Source of the DNA: Chryseobacterium sp. LJ668
GTDB taxonomy: Bacteria; Bacteroidota; Bacteroidia; Flavobacteriales; Weeksellaceae
Direction: 5' to 3'
DNA: 64,000 bases
Assembly: GCF_019613955.1 (NCBI RefSeq)
Contig: NZ_CP080443.1
Span: 2,465,001 to 2,529,000, forward strand
The translations under genes were made by a program, and so were the position numbers. The notes beneath the pieces are model-generated. The model had not been told where the DNA came from. It saw only the letters and a program-made list of their open reading frames with translations, and did no database searches. Positions 41,612 through 50,075 of the stretch are shown here, in pieces; within the stretch, counting starts at the first letter, position 1; each line of letters begins with the position of its first letter.

Positions 41612-41770
41612 ATGAAAATTTAAAAAAGCTATTCGAAGAGAGTTTTCTATATGTAATGAAGTCATAAAACTTTTGTAATTAGAAATATTAACTGATAATC
41701 TTTCAAATCCCACACCATTAAGTCAAAAAAAATCCCGAATTTTGCACCCCTTTCTATAACCCGATTATTC

Positions 41771-43894
41771 ATGAAGCTTTGTATTGCCGAAAAACCCAGT
41801 GTTGCCAGAGATATTGCCAAAGTTTTGGGCGCAACCATGCTGAAACAAGGCTATATGGAAGGGAATGGCTATTGTGTGACATGGACTTTCGGACATCTCT
41901 GTACCCTCAAAGAACCTCACGATTACGGTCCGCAATACAAATCATGGAATCTGTTTTTGCTGCCGATTATTCCAAATAATTTCGGGATTAAATTAATTCC
42001 AAACAAAGGCGTTGAAAATCAGTTTAAAGTTATTGAAAAACTGGTTGCAGAATGTGATGAAGTGATCAATTGCGGGGATGCGGGACAAGAAGGAGAGCTT
42101 ATTCAGCGTTGGGTTTTGCAGAAAGCAAAATGTGATAAACCGGTGCAGCGTTTGTGGATTTCCTCCCTGACTGAAGAAGCGATTAAAGAAGGTTTTGAAA
42201 AATTAAGACCTGCCGAAGATTACAAAAATCTCTACCTCGCAGGAAATGCAAGAGCAATAGGAGATTGGTTGTTGGGAATCAATGCCACAAGACTTTTTAC
42301 GAAGAAATTTGGCGGAAATAAAGCGGTTTTATCCATCGGAAGAGTGCAGACTCCGACTTTGGCGATGCTCGTTCAGCGTCAGAAAGAAATTGATACGTTT
42401 TCAACCGAAGAATATTGGGAATTGAAAACCAAGTACCGTGATGTTATTTTCAACGCAGCAATCGATCGTTTGAAAACATTAGATCGTGCAGAAAAAGGTT
42501 TGGAATATTTAAAAGTCAATCCTTTTGAAATTCTTTCATTTGAGATTAAAGAAGGGAAAGAAAAAAATCCAAGATTGTTTGATCTGACCGGACTTCAGGT
42601 GGAGGCCAATAAAAAATACGGCTACTCTGCAGACAGCACTTTAAAATATATTCAAAGTCTTTACGAGAAAAAACACGTCACTTATCCGCGTGTTGATACA
42701 ACGTATTTATCAGAAAGTCTATATCCGAAAATTGGTGGAATTCTTCAAAGTATGGTCATTTATAAAGAATTGATTTCGCCTTTGCTTGAACAGCCGATTC
42801 CAAAATCTAAAGCGGTTTTTGATGATGCTAAAGTGACAGATCACCATGCGATTATTCCGACTGAAATTCCGCCGACTCAGAATTTAATCAGAGAAGAAAA
42901 ACTGATTTATGATCTGATTGCGAAACGTTTTATCGCCGTTTTTTATCCTGAATGTAAAATTTCAAATACATTGGTAGAAGCGCAAGTTGGAACGATTGCG
43001 TTTAAAACAAGCGGTAGACAGATTCTTGAACCTGGTTGGAGAGCCGTTTATGCCAAAGACGCCAAAGAAGAACCGACCGATAAAGAAAAGGATAAGGAAG
43101 AGGAACAGACGATTCCTGAATTTAAAGTTGGAGAAACAGGTCCTCACGAACCGATGATTCATCAGGGAAAAACTTCACCACCAAAAGCGTATACGGAAGC
43201 AACTTTGCTTCGTGCCATGGAAACTGCAGGAAAACAGGTCGATGATGAAGAACTTCGTGAAATGTTGAAAAATAACGGTATCGGAAGACCTTCAACCCGT
43301 GCAAATATTATCGAAACGCTTTTCAAGAGAAAATATATCGAAAGAAAAAAGAAAAATCTTGTGGCGACTTCTACAGGAATTCAGCTGATCGACACCATTG
43401 AAGATGAGTTGCTGAAAAGCCCGGAACTGACAGGGGAGTGGGAATTAAAGCTTCGTAAAATCGAAAGTGGTGAATATGAAGCCAATCAATTCAAAGACGA
43501 ATTGATTCAGATGATCAGAGAACTTACCAAAAAAGTGGTTGACGGAAAAGCAAAAGTTTTCACTCTACACGAAGAAAAAGATGAGGTCAAAGAAAAGAAA
43601 AAACGTGAACCGGCTGTAAAAAAAGAACTGCAGTCTTGGGAAGAAACAAAATGCCCGAAATGCAAAGAACACCATCTGATGAAGGGAAAAACCGCAGTCG
43701 GATGTTCAGATTTTAAAAATTGCGGCTTTAAAGTTTCATTTGATATTTTCGGAAAAAAACTTTCCGATAAACAGCTAATGGATTTGGTTTTAAAAGGAAA
43801 AACCTCAAAATTAAAAGGTTTTACCACGCACCCTGAAAGTTTAACTGAAGGAATTGTTTCGCTTTCTCCTGAATTTGTGACAGTCTTAATTTAA
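41771..43894 (+). CDS. topB: DNA topoisomerase III
   Basis: 707 residues, type IA topoisomerase. The N-terminal TOPRIM domain shows CIAEKPSVARDIAK and DAGQEGELIQR (metal-binding acids). The catalytic Tyr lies in HVTYPRVDTTYLS near residue 310; GRVQTPTLAMLV is the family 5Y-type region. A zinc-binding C4 motif (CPKCKEHHL...VGCSDFKNCGF) lies near residues 632-660. Top III decatenates DNA and resolves recombination intermediates. A short acidic and Lys-rich insert near residue 440 (TDKEKDKEEEQ) is a species-specific loop. Confidence 0.95.
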   Translation: MKLCIAEKPSVARDIAKVLGATMLKQGYMEGNGYCVTWTFGHLCTLKEPHDYGPQYKSWNLFLLPIIPNNFGIKLIPNKGVENQFKVIEKLVAECDEVINCGDAGQEGELIQRWVLQKAKCDKPVQRLWISSLTEEAIKEGFEKLRPAEDYKNLYLAGNARAIGDWLLGINATRLFTKKFGGNKAVLSIGRVQTPTLAMLVQRQKEIDTFSTEEYWELKTKYRDVIFNAAIDRLKTLDRAEKGLEYLKVNPFEILSFEIKEGKEKNPRLFDLTGLQVEANKKYGYSADSTLKYIQSLYEKKHVTYPRVDTTYLSESLYPKIGGILQSMVIYKELISPLLEQPIPKSKAVFDDAKVTDHHAIIPTEIPPTQNLIREEKLIYDLIAKRFIAVFYPECKISNTLVEAQVGTIAFKTSGRQILEPGWRAVYAKDAKEEPTDKEKDKEEEQTIPEFKVGETGPHEPMIHQGKTSPPKAYTEATLLRAMETAGKQVDDEELREMLKNNGIGRPSTRANIIETLFKRKYIERKKKNLVATSTGIQLIDTIEDELLKSPELTGEWELKLRKIESGEYEANQFKDELIQMIRELTKKVVDGKAKVFTLHEEKDEVKEKKKREPAVKKELQSWEETKCPKCKEHHLMKGKTAVGCSDFKNCGFKVSFDIFGKKLSDKQLMDLVLKGKTSKLKGFTTHPESLTEGIVSLSPEFVTVLI

Positions 43895-43897
43895 TTG

Positions 43898-44025
43898 GCT
43901 GGAAGATGGATGTCTGAAGCTGGATGTTTATTTAGACATCAAATCAGAGATTGTTCAAATAGTGAAAGCTTTGGGCTACCTATGACAATAATCCTTATCA
44001 AACATCTATCATCCAGCTTCCAACA
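43898..44025. repeat. Inverted repeat with GAAGCTGGATG words between topB and the HhH gene
   Basis: GAAGCTGGATG (43916-43926) and CATCCAGCTTC (44010-44020) are perfect 11-bp inverted repeats about 83 nt apart. GGAAGATGGATG is repeated beside them. The same words occur at 32308-32335. The two flanking genes are convergent, so it may act as a terminator or be a mobile repeat. Confidence 0.5.
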
Positions 44026-44027
44026 TC

Positions 44028-45338
44028 CTACTTTATATAAAGCCTCATCCTCGCTTCATACTCAGGTTTTGTTTTGAGGAATTTCCAAATTTTCTTATCA
44101 TCAGGATTGCTTAGCCGGTAAAAAATAATTTTATCTGCAGAATATTTAAAGTATGGATGATTTTTAAGCCATTCTTCAGGTGCATCCACCAAAGAATATC
44201 TTTCGACTTTAGAATTGTCAAGCGGAGCGATGGCTAACAATTTTTGAACTAATTCTTTGTCGATATTATAGGTTTCAAGAATCTGTTCTTTCGTCATAAA
44301 ACCACCCAGTTTTTTTCTGAAACCAATCATAGAACCGGCACTTTTTTCATCCAGACCAAATTCAATAAGCTGCTTAAATGTAATTGAATTCATATCAACC
44401 TTGGAGAAATCTGTTTTTTCTTGTTTTGGCTCAGGTTTTTTATCAGCAGAATTTTTTGCCATGGTGGAAGAATTTAATCTGATAAATGGCTTCAGTTCTT
44501 CAAATTTTTCTGCTGAAATCACAAAACAGTTTTTAATGTCTTCTAAAGTTTTAAAGCTTCCTTTCAGATTTCTGTCACGGTAATTGACAATCACATTCGC
44601 TTGCTTTTCAGAAAATCCCAAAGCCATCCAGCCATTCACATCCAAAGTATTGGGGTCAAAAGAAGTTTGCGGAGCTTTAGATTTAAATGAATGAGATTTT
44701 CCTGCATAAGAATTAAAATTATCCGGAGTTTTAGCTGGAAGAAGCAGATAAGGTTGGAGTGTGGCATAATTTTTTTCACTGATGATGAAGCATTCTTTGA
44801 ATTTCTCTTTACTGACAAAACTTCCGCCGAGATAACTTTTGTATTTTAAAATCGCTGCGGCCTGTTTCTCAGAAAATCCCATCTTTTCCCAATCATTTTG
44901 AGAAAGCTGATCGGGATTAAATTTCTTTGTGATGTTTAAAGATTTCTTTTCGTAATTTTTAAATGCTAAATTTTCCGGTTTTGCATCAGAATTCGTTTCG
45001 GGAAGCAAAAGAAATGTTTCAAGCTGCGAGAATTTTTCTTCAGAAATTGCATAGCATTTTTTAAACTGTTCTTTGGATAGAAATTTTCCGCCGACAATTT
45101 TCTTGTATTTTAAAATAGTTGTGGTTTGTTTCTCAGAGAATCCAAGCTTTTGCCATTGGTTTTCATCTAAATCGTTTGGATCAAATTCAGATAATGATTC
45201 TAACGGTAAACTCTCAGAAATAAAAGTGACAGTAGGAAATGAGTTATCAGATTTTTCGGTATATTTTTGAAATGCAAGCAATATGAGAAGCAGCATACCA
45301 AGTATTGCCAGCTTCTGGTAATAATTTTTTTTCATCAT
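44028..45338 (-). CDS. Helix-hairpin-helix (ComEA-like) repeat protein
   Basis: 436 residues. One N-terminal TM helix (about 10-25), then four helix-hairpin-helix units, three of about 75-105 residues with the pattern FDPN.LD..W..LGFSEKQ...I..Y (near residues 53, 135 and 227) and a last ML(E)FGLDEKSAGSM unit near 328. HhH motifs of this type bind DNA and occur in ComEA, the competence DNA receptor, but the exact role here is unknown. It is the last gene of a minus-strand run following the MerR and small membrane genes. Either ATG of MMKK can start it. Confidence 0.8.
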   Translation of the reverse strand: MMKKNYYQKLAILGMLLLILLAFQKYTEKSDNSFPTVTFISESLPLESLSEFDPNDLDENQWQKLGFSEKQTTTILKYKKIVGGKFLSKEQFKKCYAISEEKFSQLETFLLLPETNSDAKPENLAFKNYEKKSLNITKKFNPDQLSQNDWEKMGFSEKQAAAILKYKSYLGGSFVSKEKFKECFIISEKNYATLQPYLLLPAKTPDNFNSYAGKSHSFKSKAPQTSFDPNTLDVNGWMALGFSEKQANVIVNYRDRNLKGSFKTLEDIKNCFVISAEKFEELKPFIRLNSSTMAKNSADKKPEPKQEKTDFSKVDMNSITFKQLIEFGLDEKSAGSMIGFRKKLGGFMTKEQILETYNIDKELVQKLLAIAPLDNSKVERYSLVDAPEEWLKNHPYFKYSADKIIFYRLSNPDDKKIWKFLKTKPEYEARMRLYIK

Positions 45339-45398
45339 TTAGTAAAATTAAAGATAAAATTTAATAATAAAAAATGATTTATAAGAAAATTATTAAAC

Positions 45399-45566
45399 TT
45401 ATTTACTTCTGTTATTATATACAAATAACTGTATAAAAGAACCTGCTGATAATCCTATCAAAGCACTCATCGCAATTGTATTGGCATCATAAATATAACC
45501 AAGGATCAGCAAAATAAGCATAATCCCACTCATGATAAAAAGATATTTTCTTTCGATTTTTATCAT
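45399..45566 (-). CDS. Small two-helix membrane protein (55 aa)
   Basis: A short ORF not usually called by length-based tools: 55 residues, starting MIKIERKYLFIMSGIMLILL at 45566 and ending NNRSK at 45402. Two hydrophobic helices (about 9-25 and 32-51) are joined by a short loop YDANT. Its start is 9 nt after the MerR stop, so it is almost certainly in the same transcript. No family recognised. Codon use is like its neighbours, which supports it as a true gene. Confidence 0.6.
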   Translation of the reverse strand: MIKIERKYLFIMSGIMLILLILGYIYDANTIAMSALIGLSAGSFIQLFVYNNRSK

Positions 45567-45575
45567 TTATTGATT

Positions 45576-45920
45576 TTATTCTGAATCTTTTTCTACCAAA
45601 GAATCCTTCAGCTTTATCAATTCTGCTTTTACAAACTCCAGTCGGTCGATTAAAGTTACGGTTTCAGAAATCTTCGAATTGGTAGTGAGTGCAATTCTCG
45701 CTCCATCCAGGGTATAACCTTTTTCTTTCACCAAATGATAAATGATTTTCAGGTTTTTAATATCTTCCGGAGTGAAATATCGGTTTCCTTTTTTGTTTTT
45801 CTTAGGTTTGATAATTGGAAATTCCTGTTCCCAATATCGCAATAATGAAGCGTTTACGTCGAAGGCCTTGGCAACTTCTCCTATCGAATAATACAGTTTG
45901 TCGGGTAAATTTGTCTTCAT
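45576..45920 (-). CDS. MerR family transcriptional regulator
   Basis: 114 residues with an N-terminal winged-helix DNA-binding domain: YYSIGEVAKAFDVNASLLRYWEQEFPIIKPKKNKKGNRYFTPEDI (I give the pattern; key residues are in RYWE and RYFT). The C-terminal part is short and has no Cys pairs for metal sensing. Similar MerR proteins are found in most Flavobacteriia next to HhH genes. Its target is unknown; the promoter of this operon is a possible site. It starts 21 nt after its -7 box. Confidence 0.9.
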   Translation of the reverse strand: MKTNLPDKLYYSIGEVAKAFDVNASLLRYWEQEFPIIKPKKNKKGNRYFTPEDIKNLKIIYHLVKEKGYTLDGARIALTTNSKISETVTLIDRLEFVKAELIKLKDSLVEKDSE

Positions 45921-45940
45921 TATAGATGATCCTGAAAATT

Positions 45941-45973
45941 CAAAGATAAATATTTTTTAAACCACTTCGCAAA
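45941..45973 (-). promoter_or_regulatory. Promoter of the MerR operon
   Basis: On the minus strand TTTG (45973-45970) is followed after 21 nt by TATCTTTG (45948-45941), matching the Bacteroidota consensus well. Confidence 0.6.
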
Positions 45974-46002
45974 TCGTAAATTGTAAACTTTAAATTATAA
46001 GA

Positions 46003-46893
46003 ATGAAAAATATTCTGAATGCAGGTATTCTTGGTTTGGTTTTGGCATTTCTCAGTTGCAAATCACAAAATTATAATGCTATGTTTGAAAATACAGAACC
46101 AAAATTAATTTCAGACCAATTTGCGTTTACGGAAGGTCCTTCGGCTGATAAAGAAGGAAATGTATACTTCACCGATCAGCCGAATGATAAAATTTATTTC
46201 TGGGATTGGAAAAACAACAAAATATCTTTATTTTTAGATAAAACAGGCCGTGCGAACGGAACATATTTCGATCAAAATGATAACTTAATTACTTGCTCAG
46301 ACAACGACGGCGAAATCTGGAAAATCTCTAAAGATAAGTCTATTCAAGTTTTATCTAAAGGTTTTGAAGGTAAAAGATTAAACGGCCCCAACGACCTCTG
46401 GCTTGATGGAAATGGCGGAATTTACTTCACTGATCCTTTATATGAAAGAGATTACTGGAAAAATTTCAAGGTTGAAATTCCTGAGAAAAATCTGTATTAC
46501 AGAAATAAAAACGGCAAAATTTCAAAGTTGGAAACGTTTACACAACCGAATGGAATTATCGGAAGTATTCAGTTGAAAAAATTGTACGTGTCAGATATTG
46601 ATGCCGGAAAAACCTATGTTTACGATATTTTAGACGAAGGAAAACTTTCAGAAAAAAAGTTGTTTTGCGAAATGGGTTCAGACGGAATGACGCTCGACAA
46701 AGAAGGAAATGTCTACTTAACAGGAGACGGTGTGATAGTTTTTAATTCAAAAGGTGAAAAAGTTCATCACATCAAAATTCCTGAAGACTGGACAGGAAAT
46801 GTGACGTTTGGCGGAGAAAAAAATAATGTTTTATTTATCACCGCTTCAAAATCAGTCTACATTTTACCAACAAAAACGGGTAGAATAAAATGA
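46003..46893 (+). CDS. SMP-30/gluconolactonase family lipoprotein
   Basis: 296 residues with a lipoprotein signal ending FLSC (Cys near 19). The six-bladed beta-propeller of the SMP-30/gluconolactonase/LRE-like family is seen in EGPSADKEGNVYFTDQPND, NGPNDLWLDGNGGIYFTDP and DGMTLDKEGNVYLTG; residues near Glu (EGP), Asn (NGPND) and Asp (SDIDAGKT) are the likely metal ligands. It is predicted to hydrolyse a sugar lactone or similar ester in the periplasm or at the surface. A bidirectional terminator follows. Confidence 0.87.
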   Translation: MKNILNAGILGLVLAFLSCKSQNYNAMFENTEPKLISDQFAFTEGPSADKEGNVYFTDQPNDKIYFWDWKNNKISLFLDKTGRANGTYFDQNDNLITCSDNDGEIWKISKDKSIQVLSKGFEGKRLNGPNDLWLDGNGGIYFTDPLYERDYWKNFKVEIPEKNLYYRNKNGKISKLETFTQPNGIIGSIQLKKLYVSDIDAGKTYVYDILDEGKLSEKKLFCEMGSDGMTLDKEGNVYLTGDGVIVFNSKGEKVHHIKIPEDWTGNVTFGGEKNNVLFITASKSVYILPTKTGRIK

Positions 46894-46902
46894 TTTAAAG
46901 TT

Positions 46903-46947
46903 GAGGCTAAGGTTGAGTTTGAATTTTTCCAACTCAAACTTAGCTCC
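46903..46947. terminator. Bidirectional terminator between convergent genes
   Basis: GAGGCTAAGGTTGAGTT (46903-46919) pairs with AACTCAAACTTAGCTC (46931-46946), with a bulge and one G-U-type mismatch. The loop is T-rich. It lies between the gluconolactonase and the convergent helicase. Confidence 0.65.
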
Positions 46948-46955
46948 ATCAGAAT

Positions 46956-48263
46956 TTAGTATGCAACCTCCATTTTCACTTTCTTACCTTTCAGCTTTTC
47001 AGTGCTCAGTTTTTTCAATAATTCTCTTACTTTAGTTCTGGAAACAGCAACATAAGAAGTCGTATCTTTCACTTCAATCAAACCTAAATCTTCTTTCTGC
47101 AATTCGCCTTTTTTCAATAAATATCCTACAATATCCACTTTATTCACCTTATCTTTTTTTCCGGCACTAATGTAAATCGTCTGAAATGGCGGATTAGCGG
47201 GAACTTTAGAAAATTCTTTTACAGATTCTTCAGGAGTATCTTTTTTAATGAACGGAAATTTTTCATCTTCCGTCATCACCAAATAAGCAAAACCTTTGGC
47301 GTTCATTCTTGCTGTACGGCCGTTTCTGTGAATGAATGCATCTTCTGTTGTCGGCAGCTGATAATGTACAATCGACTCAACTTCCGGAACATCCAAACCT
47401 CGTGCAGCCAGATCCGTAGTGATCAAAACTCTCGCGGTATCATTTCTGAATTTCAAAAGAGCGCGCTCTCTTTCATCCTGTTCCATACCGCCGTGGAAGG
47501 TTTCTCTCGCAATACCTTTATCTAAAAGCAGATCAGCAATACGGTCAACGGTCTCTCTGTGATTGCAAAAAATCAAGGTTCTTTTGTTCCCGATTTTACA
47601 GATTAAATGAAATAAAGTGTCGAGTTTTTCCTCTGAAATCGTCATTACTTTTCTTAATTGAATATCAGGTTTATTTTCGCCTAATTTTAAGAAATCGACT
47701 ATTTTTTCATCTTTCAGACCCGTAAACTTCGGAATTTCATCCATTGAAGTTGCTGAGGTCAGGATTCTCTGAAAAAGATTGTACATATTTTCAATAATAT
47801 ATTCCATATCATCATGAAAACCTAATTCTAAAGCCTTATCAAATTCGTCTAAAACTAAATTTTTGATTGTTTTCACATCAAGATTTTTATTTCTCATGTG
47901 ATAGGCGATTCTTCCCGGAGTTCCGATCAATACAGCGGGAGCTTCCTTAAGATTGTTGATCTCAATTTTTTTATCGTGACCACCGTAGCAAACCGTAACT
48001 TTGAAATCACTTCCCATTGATTTGAAAACCTGCTCGATCTGCAAAGCCAGTTCTCTCGCCGGAACCACAATCAGAGCCTGAATTCCTGTAGATTCTTTTT
48101 GAAGATTTCTAAGAACCGGAAATAAAAATGCAAGTGTTTTTCCTGAACCTGTAGGAGAAAGTAAAACAACATCTGTGTTGTTTTCCGTAGTTTTGTATGT
48201 AGATTTCTGCATTTGATTCATATCCTGAATCTGCAGTTTTTTGTAAATAGATTCTAATTCCAT
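46956..48263 (-). CDS. DbpA-like DEAD-box RNA helicase (variant DEFD motif)
   Basis: 435 residues. The Q-motif region is at the N-terminus (MNQMQKSTYKT), then motif I SPTGSGKT near residue 37, Ia PARELA, motif II LDEFD (DEFD rather than DEAD), motif III TSATS, the recombinase-A-like second half with ITTDLAARGLDVPEV, and HRNGRTAR motif VI. The final ~75 residues (NKVDIVGYLLKKGELQKED, VPRTKVRELLKKL-like) match the DbpA RNA-binding domain. It probably remodels rRNA during 50S assembly. Its promoter box lies 4 nt before the ATG, so the mRNA may be leaderless. Confidence 0.88.
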   Translation of the reverse strand: MELESIYKKLQIQDMNQMQKSTYKTTENNTDVVLLSPTGSGKTLAFLFPVLRNLQKESTGIQALIVVPARELALQIEQVFKSMGSDFKVTVCYGGHDKKIEINNLKEAPAVLIGTPGRIAYHMRNKNLDVKTIKNLVLDEFDKALELGFHDDMEYIIENMYNLFQRILTSATSMDEIPKFTGLKDEKIVDFLKLGENKPDIQLRKVMTISEEKLDTLFHLICKIGNKRTLIFCNHRETVDRIADLLLDKGIARETFHGGMEQDERERALLKFRNDTARVLITTDLAARGLDVPEVESIVHYQLPTTEDAFIHRNGRTARMNAKGFAYLVMTEDEKFPFIKKDTPEESVKEFSKVPANPPFQTIYISAGKKDKVNKVDIVGYLLKKGELQKEDLGLIEVKDTTSYVAVSRTKVRELLKKLSTEKLKGKKVKMEVAY

Positions 48264-48267
48264 TTTG

Positions 48268-48275
48268 CAAAGGTA
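48268..48275 (-). promoter_or_regulatory. -7 box unusually close to the helicase start codon
   Basis: On the minus strand TACCTTTG is followed by CAAA and then ATG. An exact TAnnTTTG match so close implies transcription from about the A of the start codon. Confidence 0.5.
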
Positions 48276-48330
48276 GGGGATTTTTTAAATAGCCTTAAAA
48301 ACACTTATTTTTGTTGATCGTTTATACATA

Positions 48331-48457
48331 AGCTAAGAGAACTAAACGTTTCAACTATTACCGAAGGCTGGGATTTTAGAGCAAAAGGTGAATCGAAAAT
48401 GAAAAGTTGAAACGGCACCACAATATCCAATCGTCGCGGTTTAGTTTCACTTTTAGC
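48331..48457. repeat. Structured intergenic element with nested inverted repeats
   Basis: CGTTTCAACT (48347-48356) and AGTTGAAACG (48405-48414) are perfect; AACTAAAC (48340-48347) pairs with GTTTAGTT (48439-48446); GCTAAGAG (48332-48339) pairs with CTTTTAGC (48450-48457) with a G-U. The nested arms form a branched stem of about 127 nt downstream of the SUKH-like gene. No classical integron attC consensus was found. Confidence 0.5.
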
Positions 48458-48479
48458 AATACCTTGTTGTCAGCAGATT

Positions 48480-49292
48480 TTATTTAAAAAGATTAAAAAA
48501 TTTTTCTAAAAGTGTTTGTTTTTTTTCAGGAATGTACTCTTTAACTTGTCTTTTGTTTTCTTCCGCAATATCTTTTTCTTCTCGTTTATTATTTTGCTTA
48601 GATTTACTATCACTCAAAATTTTAGTAAAAGCGCTTATATTTGGTATATAATAATCAAGAAAATATTGGTTAAGTTGATTAACGAGATTATTTTCAATTT
48701 TATCATCATCAATTTTTTGCTTTATTTCATTTAGTCCTTTTACCCAAGATATATATTTATTCTCGATATATTTTTCAGTATCTTTTATTTTACTTGATAC
48801 AAAATGAAAAGATGATGTATGGTTTTGTAACGTTTGCCTAAAAAATTCGTTCATTAAATCAGTAAATGATTTTGTTCTAATAGATAAATTTTCTCCCTTA
48901 CTTTCATCCCAATATTCACTCATAATCCAAACTGCAGGGTTTTCCTCTTTTGTAAAGATTATAGAAATATAATCATTTCTTCTTTCGGAAAGTACTAAAA
49001 ATTCATTTTCTAATCTCAGAGAATTGTTTTCAAATACATCATTTGCAAATTCATTTATATAATCTAAATCTTCAAATGCCATATCTTCTGCATCCATAAA
49101 TTCAAACAGGAATTTTTTTCCAATACTTCGCAAATATTCTTCATATGCAAGTGGGAAATTATCTTTTTTAGATTTTATACTATCTATTTCTTCCTCTGAA
49201 CAACCAATCAATCCTTTATCTTTATCAATATTAAGGACTGTAAGATAATATTTTAGAGTTTTAAAATATTCTTTGTATAAATTTTTTTCCAA
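48480..49292 (-). CDS. SMI1/KNR4 (SUKH)-like protein, possibly an immunity protein
   Basis: 270 residues. The N-terminal half has the SUKH pattern: G-C-S-E-E-E-I near residue 31, a P-L-A-Y-E-E-Y-L-R-S-I-G segment, then DAEDMAFEDLDYINEF and SERRNDYISIIFTKEE-type beta strands, and WIMSEYW. The C-terminal half is a polar, Lys/Glu/Asn-rich helical tail ending FFNLFK. SUKH proteins commonly act as immunity proteins for polymorphic toxins, but no toxin gene is adjacent here. The gene is very AT-rich for the window and is followed by the structured element at 48331-48457, suggesting recent acquisition. Family assignment is by pattern only. Confidence 0.6.
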   Translation of the reverse strand: MEKNLYKEYFKTLKYYLTVLNIDKDKGLIGCSEEEIDSIKSKKDNFPLAYEEYLRSIGKKFLFEFMDAEDMAFEDLDYINEFANDVFENNSLRLENEFLVLSERRNDYISIIFTKEENPAVWIMSEYWDESKGENLSIRTKSFTDLMNEFFRQTLQNHTSSFHFVSSKIKDTEKYIENKYISWVKGLNEIKQKIDDDKIENNLVNQLNQYFLDYYIPNISAFTKILSDSKSKQNNKREEKDIAEENKRQVKEYIPEKKQTLLEKFFNLFK

Positions 49293-49454
49293 ATTTTTAA
49301 ATTTTGTTATTTATGTGAAAATTGCAGACTTTATCTTTACAGAATGTGTAAATCCAAACTATAAGTTGCTTAGCTTTCAAATATAAAAAAAATCCTATCA
49401 CAACGACTTGAAAATATTAGATAAAATCTCTTTAGAAAAAAATCATTAGTTAAG

Positions 49455-49474
49455 AAGCAGTGCTACTGCTTTTG
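49455..49474. repeat. Short hairpin in divergent intergenic region
   Basis: AAGCAGT (49455-49461) pairs with ACTGCTT (49465-49471) and T residues follow. It lies between divergent genes, so its function as a terminator is not explained by the gene order. Confidence 0.4.
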
Positions 49475-49578
49475 ACTTTCCAAAATTTTGATAGTGAAGC
49501 ATTGCTCTAAGATTTTGATTAAATTAGCCAAAAGAAATGGGATCTCTGACCCTATTTTCAAATCTCAAATTAAATTCC

Positions 49579-50001
49579 ATGACTCCTGAAAAAAGAAAAC
49601 TCATGACCGACAGTTTCAACCGTTCAGAAACTTTGAAATTTTACAGCGCCGAACTTTTAGAAGTGGAAACCGATTTCGTCTCCATTAAAATCCCAAAAAT
49701 GGAAATGATGACAAGAACCGCAGGAATGTTCAATGGTGCAATGATTGCTTCATTGGTAGATGTTTCGTCTGGTTATGCAGCTGTCAGTCATTACGAACAG
49801 GATTGCTATGTGGTGACTGTTGAATTAAAAGTAAATTATTTGCGACCTGCAATTGGTGATGCATTAGTTTCAAAAGCGTATGTGGTAAAAGGCGGAAGTA
49901 AGATCAGCGTAATCAGAACAGAAATTTATACGGTGAGCAACGATCGTACTTCAGAAAGCCATGTGGCAACTTCTTTGGTGACGATGATGAAAATTAGATA
50001 A
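49579..50001 (+). CDS. PaaI-type hotdog thioesterase
   Basis: 140 residues from the ATG at 49579 (MTPEKRKLMTDSFNRSETL); the 49537 start adds a hydrophobic run not expected in the family. The hotdog core is recognised from GMFNGAMIASLVDVSSGYAAV (acyl-CoA thioesterase signature with the catalytic Asp in LVDV), then VTVELKVNYLRPAIGD. It probably hydrolyses acyl- or phenylacetyl-type CoA thioesters; substrate unknown. Confidence 0.82.
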   Translation: MTPEKRKLMTDSFNRSETLKFYSAELLEVETDFVSIKIPKMEMMTRTAGMFNGAMIASLVDVSSGYAAVSHYEQDCYVVTVELKVNYLRPAIGDALVSKAYVVKGGSKISVIRTEIYTVSNDRTSESHVATSLVTMMKIR

Positions 50002-50075
50002 AATTCTTATTCACTAACAATTCAGTTGCATTGGAATAAGTTTTGTTTCTTTAGCAACATTAAAAAATTAACACT

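Noticed and set aside
41266..41770. SAM riboswitch upstream of the met operon
   Set aside because: I looked for SAM-I/II/III-type conserved blocks on both strands and saw none; the leader peptide and terminator explain the region better. A covariance-model search would settle it.
48331..48479. Integron attC site after the SUKH-like gene
   Set aside because: The structure is suggestive, but the canonical core sequences (GTTRRRY and RYYYAAC) were not found in the right places. Kept as an unexplained structured element.
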